Source: CAIYXV01 sp035506255 (GTDB lineage: Bacteria > Margulisbacteria > WOR-1 > XYC2-FULL-46-14 > WPAF01). From it: 9,719 nucleotides of DNA. Below the pieces are notes generated by a model. The model saw only the letters and a list, made by a program, of their open reading frames with translations. It did no database searches and had not been told where the DNA came from. Numbering within the stretch: the stretch's first letter is position 1; every line of letters starts with the position of its first letter. This document shows positions 6,177 through 9,719 of the stretch, piece after piece. The position numbers and the translations under genes are program-made. The stretch is taken from NCBI GenBank assembly GCA_035506255.1, contig DATJPS010000066.1, positions 1 to 9,719 of the forward strand, given 5' to 3'.

Positions 6177-6890
6177 ATGAACGATCTTTTGAACGGAATA
6201 ATAATCGTAAATAAACCTCAGGGATGGACGTCGTTCGACGTGTGCAACAAGATCCGGGGCCTGACCGGCGTAAAGAAGGTCGGGCATTCCGGCACGCTCG
6301 ATCCGATGGCCACCGGCGTACTTCCCGTCTTCCTCGGCACCGCCACCAAATCGGTTGACCGTTTCCTTTCCGGCGATAAAGGGTACCGGGCGGAGATGAC
6401 GCTCGGCATTACCACCGATACGCTGGACGCTACCGGCAAGATACTATTGCGGAATGCGGAATGCGGAGTGCGGAATGAAGAAGAGATCAAATCATTGTTC
6501 GAAAAATATACCGGAAAGCTCAAACAAAAACCGCCGATGTTCTCGGCCAAGAAGGTTAACGGCCAGCGTTTGTACAAAATGGCGCGGAAAGGGCAGGAGG
6601 TGGAGCGGGAGCCGGTGGAGATAACGATCTATAAGATCGACCTGCTTGGCATGGACGGGAATAAAATCCGATTCGACGTCCTTTGTTCCAAGGGGACCTA
6701 TGTCCGAGTCCTGGCGGCCGACATGGGTGACGATTTGGGATGCGGCGCGCACCTTTCGGCACTCGAGCGCATCTACAGCCATCCCTTCCATATTTCCCAG
6801 GCGTTCGACCTTAACACCATCGCCAACCTGGTCAAGATTGGCCGGCTGGATACCATTATCCTTCCGGTCGCAGACATCCTTGCCGCATGA
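6177..6890 (+). CDS. truB: tRNA pseudouridine(55) synthase TruB (short form)
   Basis: A 237-residue enzyme that isomerises U55 in the T-psi-C arm of tRNAs. Motifs: GIIIVNKPQGWTSFD (7-21), GHSGTLDPMATGVLP (36-50) with catalytic Asp42, the conserved Tyr70 region KGYRAEM (68-74), KPPMFSAKKVNGQRLYKMAR (118-137), and CSKGTYVRVLAADMG (170-184). The catalytic domain is complete. The protein ends shortly after it, lacking the C-terminal PUA-like domain of about 60-80 residues found in E. coli-type TruB (about 300-315 residues); short forms exist in other bacteria. Residues 91-100 are encoded by a heptamer array, in a loop that is variable in the family. No Shine-Dalgarno precedes the ATG. The stop overlaps the nnrE start as ATGA. 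Confidence 0.95.
   Translation: MNDLLNGIIIVNKPQGWTSFDVCNKIRGLTGVKKVGHSGTLDPMATGVLPVFLGTATKSVDRFLSGDKGYRAEMTLGITTDTLDATGKILLRNAECGVRNEEEIKSLFEKYTGKLKQKPPMFSAKKVNGQRLYKMARKGQEVEREPVEITIYKIDLLGMDGNKIRFDVLCSKGTYVRVLAADMGDDLGCGAHLSALERIYSHPFHISQAFDLNTIANLVKIGRLDTIILPVADILAA
6448..6475. repeat. 7-bp tandem array inside truB
   Basis: Four units TGCGGAA, TGCGGAA, TGCGGAG, TGCGGAA. Translated in the truB frame they give part of LLRNAECGVRNE (residues 90-101). This lies between the conserved TDTLDATG and KYTGKLKQKPP blocks. The segment is close to normal loop length by comparison with E. coli TruB as I recall it (about two residues longer), so the fold should tolerate it. The unit is related to the other two arrays (core NNCGKAA). 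Confidence 0.8.
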
Positions 6891-7522
6891 AGACCGTTAC
6901 CTCAGAGCAGATGGCGGAGCTCGACCGTCACGCGATCGAAGACCTCGGCATTCCTTCGCTCACTTTGATGGAAAACGCAGGGAGGGAGACGGCGGAAGAG
7001 GCGGCCAAATTGTCACCCGGCCCTAAGATCGCCGTCATTTGCGGGAAAGGGAACAACGGCGGCGACGGGTTCGTGGCGGCGAGATACCTGGCGGAGAAGG
7101 GGTTTGAGCTGCTGGTAGTTCTGCTGGGCCGTATCGGCCAGATAAAACCAGAACCTAAGACCAACGCGCTACGCATGAAACTGCCGATCCACGAAGCGGG
7201 TGACGATAAAAGCTTTGAGGTGATGAAATCAAAGATCGCCGACTGCGGCTTGATCGTGGACGCGATCTTTGGCATCGGACTGGATACCCCGCTCAAACCT
7301 CCGTACCCGGCAATCATCACCTGGATCAATTCTCTCAACAAGTCGATATTGGCGGTCGATGTTCCCTCCGGCCTCAACGCCACCACCGGACAGGCGATGG
7401 GGGCGGCGGTCCGGGCGGCGAGGACCGTCACCTTCGCGGCGGCCAAGACCGGGTTCTATTTGAAGGACGGCCCGGCATGCACGGGGGAGATCGTAGTTAA
7501 AGATATCGGCATACCGGTTTGA
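6887..7522 (+). CDS. nnrE: NAD(P)H-hydrate epimerase (YjeF N-terminal domain)
   Basis: A 211-residue stand-alone YjeF_N protein that epimerises R- and S-NAD(P)HX, damaged hydrated nicotinamide cofactors, so that a separate dehydratase (NnrD) can restore them. Signatures: SEQMAELDRHAIED (6-19), the phosphate-binding loop GKGNNGGDG (53-61), VDAIFGIG (124-131, with the probable catalytic Asp125), and AVDVPSGLNATTG (156-168). Many bacteria fuse this domain to NnrD; here it ends after the epimerase domain and the next gene is ligA, so the dehydratase must be elsewhere. The ATG overlaps the truB stop (ATGA), indicating translational coupling. The placement next to NAD-dependent LigA may be only incidental. 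Confidence 0.92.
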   Translation: MKTVTSEQMAELDRHAIEDLGIPSLTLMENAGRETAEEAAKLSPGPKIAVICGKGNNGGDGFVAARYLAEKGFELLVVLLGRIGQIKPEPKTNALRMKLPIHEAGDDKSFEVMKSKIADCGLIVDAIFGIGLDTPLKPPYPAIITWINSLNKSILAVDVPSGLNATTGQAMGAAVRAARTVTFAAAKTGFYLKDGPACTGEIVVKDIGIPV

Positions 7523-7532
7523 CCGCAACGGC

Positions 7533-7561
7533 TTGAGCATGTCCCGCATTTCGTATAGAAT
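7533..7561 (+). promoter_or_regulatory. Candidate internal promoter for ligA
   Basis: TTGAGC (7533-7538) and TAGAAT (7556-7561) are separated by exactly 17 bp. The predicted start is near 7568, leaving about 4 nt before the ATG at 7572 and no room for a Shine-Dalgarno; none is seen further upstream either. This would make ligA nearly leaderless and partly independent of the upstream operon. Read-through from nnrE (49 nt upstream) is still possible. Confidence 0.5.
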
Positions 7562-8465
7562 ATCATCACCCATGGATAAAGCAGCCGCAGAAAAGAAGAT
7601 CGAAAAGCTCCGTAAAGAGATACACCATCACGACCATCTTTACTATGTTCTTGATAAGCCGACAATCTCTGACCAGGAATACGACAAGTTATTCCGTGAG
7701 CTACAGGAACTGGAAAAAGAACATCCAAGCCTGATATCTCCGGATTCTCCGACCCAACGAGTTGGTGGTGAGCCGCTTAAGTCGTTTCAAACCGTGATCC
7801 ATAAGACCCCTTTGCTTTCACTGGATAAGGCTAATACAGAAGATGAATTGGTCGCTTTTGATAAAAGAGTTAAGGAAACATTAAATAAGGAATCAGTTCA
7901 TTACTTTCTTGAAATGAAATATGATGGTTTGGCGATCTCATTGAATTATCAGAATGGAATATTGATGCAGGGTTCGACCAGGGGAGACGGGGTTAATGGA
8001 GAAGATGTTACAAGAAATATCAAGACCATTAAAACCATACCTCTTCGTTTACAGGAATATGTGAGCATTGAGGTTCGTGGGGAATTGGTCCTGCCAAACG
8101 AAGATTTTATTAAACTTAACCAGGAGCGGGCCGACAATGATGAGCCAATATTTGCCAATCCGCGTAACGCCGCGGCCGGTTCTGTCAGACAACTTGATTC
8201 AAGAATAACCAGTCAGCGGCCGCTGATGTTTATGCCGTATTATGGCTCACCGCAAAAAGTGATTGAAACCGAAGCTGATATGATGAAATTCCTTTTTAAA
8301 ATTGGTTTCAAATCAAATCCGTATTTATGGGAATGTAAAACGATAGCGGAAGCTATAAAGACCATTAAAAGCCTTGAAGATAAAAGGGGTAAACTTGACT
8401 ACGAAATAGATGGAGTTGTTATTAAAGTCAATGATTTTACCGACCAAAAGAAGATGGGTGCAACC
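7561..8465. other. Low-GC segment covering the 5' half of ligA
   Basis: By hand count, 7561-8460 is about 41% GC, with 60-bp stretches as low as 23-25% (7861-7920, 8281-8340). The next 240 bp (8461-8700) are about 61-62%. Codon endings change too: A/T-ending Asn, Ile, Lys, Asp and Phe codons are common before the boundary, and C/G-ending ones dominate after it. Small GC-rich patches occur at 7741-7800 and 8161-8220, the latter over the conserved NPRNAAAGS motif. The boundary falls at about residues 298-310 of LigA. Confidence 0.75.
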
Positions 8466-9563
8466 ACTCATCACCCCCGCTGGGCGATAGCATTCAAATA
8501 TCCTCCGATGCAGGCGGAGACACTGGTGGAGGACATCAAAGTTCAGGTCGGCCGCACCGGCGCCATCACCCCGGTCGCGCATCTTAAACCGGTGCACCTG
8601 GCGGGCGTGATCGTTAAACGGGCGACCCTCCATAACGAGGACGAGATCAAGCGGAAAGGGATCGAGATCGGCGATCAGGTGATCGTACAGCGGGCGGGCG
8701 AGGTCATTCCCGAAGTGGTGAAGGTCTCGAAGCATACCCCGCATTCCAGGCCGTTCAAGATGCCCAAGAGCTGCCCGGTCTGCGGAGGCGAGCTCTACCG
8801 GCCCGAAGACGAAGCGGTGACGCGATGCATCAACGCACTCTGCCCGGCGCAGGTGGTCGGCCGCCTTATCCATTTTACCAGCCGCGAAGCGATGGACATG
8901 GAGCATGTCGGCCCGGCGCTCGTTATCCAGCTGGTCGACGGTAAATTGGTAAAAGACGTGGCCGACCTGTATTCGCTCGATAAGAACGACATCCTCAAGC
9001 TGGAACGGTTCGCCGACAAGTCGGCGCAGAACGTGATCGATTCGATCGAGGCGGGGAAGGACCGGCCGTTCGACCGGCTGCTTTACGCGCTCGGGATCCG
9101 CATGGTAGGACGGCATATTGCCTCACTGATCGCCGAGAATTACGGCTCGATCGACGAGCTGATCGATGTCAAGGCGGAAGAGCTGGAGAAGATCCCCGGG
9201 ATCGGGCCGAAAGTGGCGCGGTCGGCGGAACATTTCTTCTCACAGAAGGGGAACCACCAGCTGATCGAAAAGCTGCGGAAGGCCGGAGTGACGTTAAAGT
9301 CAAAAGAGAGCAAGGGACCGAAACCGCTGCGCGGAAAGACCTTTGTTTTTACCGGCGGACTTGCTACAATGACCAGGCCCGAAGCTGAAGAACTGGTGCG
9401 GAAGCTGGGCGGGCATCCGTCGTCTTCCGTCTCCAAGCAGACCGATTACGTGGTGGCGGGTACCGATCCCGGGAGCAAGTACGAAAGAGCGAAGAAACTC
9501 GGCGTTAAGATCTTGACCGAAGACGAGTTCGGCAAGCTCCTCACCTACCATTCCTCGCTTTAG
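7572..9563 (+). CDS. ligA: NAD-dependent DNA ligase LigA
   Basis: A 663-residue ligase that seals 5'-phosphate/3'-OH nicks using NAD+, for replication and repair. Domain Ia begins at the N-terminus with HDHLYYVLDKPTISDQEYD (20-38). The adenylation domain holds KYDG (116-119, Lys116 adenylated), STRGDGVNGEDVT (135-147), EVRGE (167-171), DGVVIKVN (280-287) and WAIAFKYP (304-311). The OB fold is about 316-395 (QVGRTGAITPVA, 325-336). The zinc finger uses Cys401, Cys404, Cys419 and Cys424. HhH repeats follow (about 430-580, IPGIGPKVA at 541-549), then a BRCT domain (about 586-660). All essential residues are present and length is normal. The ATG at 7572 matches the family N-terminus; in-frame TTG (7533) and ATG (7539) lie within the candidate promoter. 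The first half has much lower GC than the second. Confidence 0.96.
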   Translation: MDKAAAEKKIEKLRKEIHHHDHLYYVLDKPTISDQEYDKLFRELQELEKEHPSLISPDSPTQRVGGEPLKSFQTVIHKTPLLSLDKANTEDELVAFDKRVKETLNKESVHYFLEMKYDGLAISLNYQNGILMQGSTRGDGVNGEDVTRNIKTIKTIPLRLQEYVSIEVRGELVLPNEDFIKLNQERADNDEPIFANPRNAAAGSVRQLDSRITSQRPLMFMPYYGSPQKVIETEADMMKFLFKIGFKSNPYLWECKTIAEAIKTIKSLEDKRGKLDYEIDGVVIKVNDFTDQKKMGATTHHPRWAIAFKYPPMQAETLVEDIKVQVGRTGAITPVAHLKPVHLAGVIVKRATLHNEDEIKRKGIEIGDQVIVQRAGEVIPEVVKVSKHTPHSRPFKMPKSCPVCGGELYRPEDEAVTRCINALCPAQVVGRLIHFTSREAMDMEHVGPALVIQLVDGKLVKDVADLYSLDKNDILKLERFADKSAQNVIDSIEAGKDRPFDRLLYALGIRMVGRHIASLIAENYGSIDELIDVKAEELEKIPGIGPKVARSAEHFFSQKGNHQLIEKLRKAGVTLKSKESKGPKPLRGKTFVFTGGLATMTRPEAEELVRKLGGHPSSSVSKQTDYVVAGTDPGSKYERAKKLGVKILTEDEFGKLLTYHSSL

Positions 9564-9577
9564 CTTGGAATGGTTCC

Positions 9578-9602
9578 CCCTCTCCATCATAGATGGAGAG
9601 GG
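9578..9602. repeat. Perfect 11-bp palindrome 14 nt after the ligA stop
   Basis: CCCTCTCCATC (9578-9588), loop ATA and GATGGAGAGGG (9592-9602) form a perfect hairpin. It resembles the first stem of the 57-bp repeats (CTCC/GGAG core) and is followed by TTGAGAAAGGGG. No T-tract follows on either strand, so it is not a standard intrinsic terminator, though it could protect the ligA mRNA 3' end. It is probably a diverged member of the same repeat family. Confidence 0.7.
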
Positions 9603-9621
9603 TTGAGAAAGGGGAAAATGC

Positions 9622-9678
9622 GACCTTCTCCATGAAATGGAGAAGGGGGACTGCGGGCTTGGCGAGCGGTGGATGAGG
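9622..9678. repeat. Dispersed palindromic repeat, copy 2
   Basis: The same 57-bp element as at 1-57, in the same orientation and of identical length. The first stem (9624-9633 with 9637-9646) is a perfect 10 bp with the same GAA loop. Relative to copy 1, one T-A pair in the stem is replaced by A-T, a two-sided compensatory change. The second stem is degenerate here: 9652-9668 differs and pairs only weakly. The tail GGTGGATGAGG is identical. Confidence 0.8.
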
Positions 9679-9688
9679 ATAATATAAA
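9659..9688 (+). promoter_or_regulatory. Weak candidate promoter overlapping repeat copy 2
   Basis: TTGGCG (9659-9664), inside the repeat, and TATAAA (9683-9688), just after it, are 18 bp apart. The predicted start is near 9695, leaving about 12 nt before the ATG at 9707. The TATAAA sits in a generally AT-rich stretch, so the match may be chance. Confidence 0.3.
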
Positions 9689-9706
9689 TAGAAAGAGGCG
9701 ATCGGA

Positions 9707-9719
9707 ATGGCGAAGAAAA
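9707..9719 (+). CDS. Start of an unidentified gene, cut by the window end
   Basis: ATG at 9707 is preceded by GAGG (9695-9698) with an 8-nt gap, a good Shine-Dalgarno arrangement. Only MAKK and one further base are visible, so no function can be assigned. It lies 143 nt after ligA, separated from it by two palindromic repeats, so it is probably a separate transcription unit. Confidence 0.5.

Noticed and set aside
7533..7571. LigA starting at TTG 7533 or ATG 7539
   Set aside because: The extra residues match no LigA family sequence, no Shine-Dalgarno precedes them, and they overlap the candidate -35/-10 pair.
9578..9602. Rho-independent terminator of the operon
   Set aside because: The stem is strong, but no T-tract follows on either strand, and its core matches the dispersed repeat family.
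1..9719. tRNA, rRNA, riboswitch, integrase attachment site or a defence system
   Set aside because: Nothing resembling conserved RNA folds, tRNA arms or mobile-element enzymes was seen; nearly all sequence is explained by housekeeping genes and small repeats.

Overview
The window is a bacterial chromosomal segment. Most of it is a compact, co-directional informational operon on the + strand, flanked by small dispersed repeats. Most genes are GC-rich (roughly 55-62% by eye), coding density is high, and two genes use non-ATG starts (TTG for infB, GTG for the DHH phosphoesterase). The lineage is uncertain. The compact NusA and TruB, the reduced nusA-infB operon and the heptamer arrays inside and between genes suggest an uncultivated candidate phylum, perhaps a metagenome-assembled genome. 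A Margulisbacteria/Saganbacteria-like origin is only a guess.

Layout: (1) positions 1-57 hold a palindromic repeat that directly abuts the stop codon of a minus-strand gene. (2) 58-1497 (minus) encode a GlcD/D-lactate-dehydrogenase-type FAD oxidase. (3) 1498-1634 is a divergent intergenic region. It has an apparently leaderless extended -10 promoter for the oxidase, a strong sigma70-like promoter for nusA, and a terminator-like hairpin between that promoter and the nusA Shine-Dalgarno. (4) 1635-7522 is nusA - infB - rbfA - DHH phosphoesterase (nrnA-like) - truB - nnrE, with junctions of 0, +3, -17, +29 and -4 nt, which fits one co-transcribed, partly coupled operon. (5) 7572-9563 encode NAD-dependent DNA ligase LigA, preceded by its own candidate promoter. 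(6) 9564-9706 hold two palindromic repeats and a possible promoter. (7) A gene beginning MAKK starts at 9707 and runs off the window.

NusA (elongation/termination factor), IF2 (initiation), RbfA (30S maturation), the nanoRNA/pAp phosphatase and TruB (tRNA psi55) form the widely conserved bacterial transcription-translation cluster. rimP, ylxR and ylxQ are absent from their usual places, and NnrE (NAD(P)HX repair) and LigA (NAD-dependent) follow truB where ribF is often found.

I found no new multi-gene system. The observations most worth checking are: a sharp base-composition break inside ligA at the adenylation/OB-domain border; a candidate attenuator in the nusA leader; three 7-bp tandem arrays, two of them translated in frame inside conserved enzymes; and a palindromic repeat whose two copies show a compensatory base-pair change.
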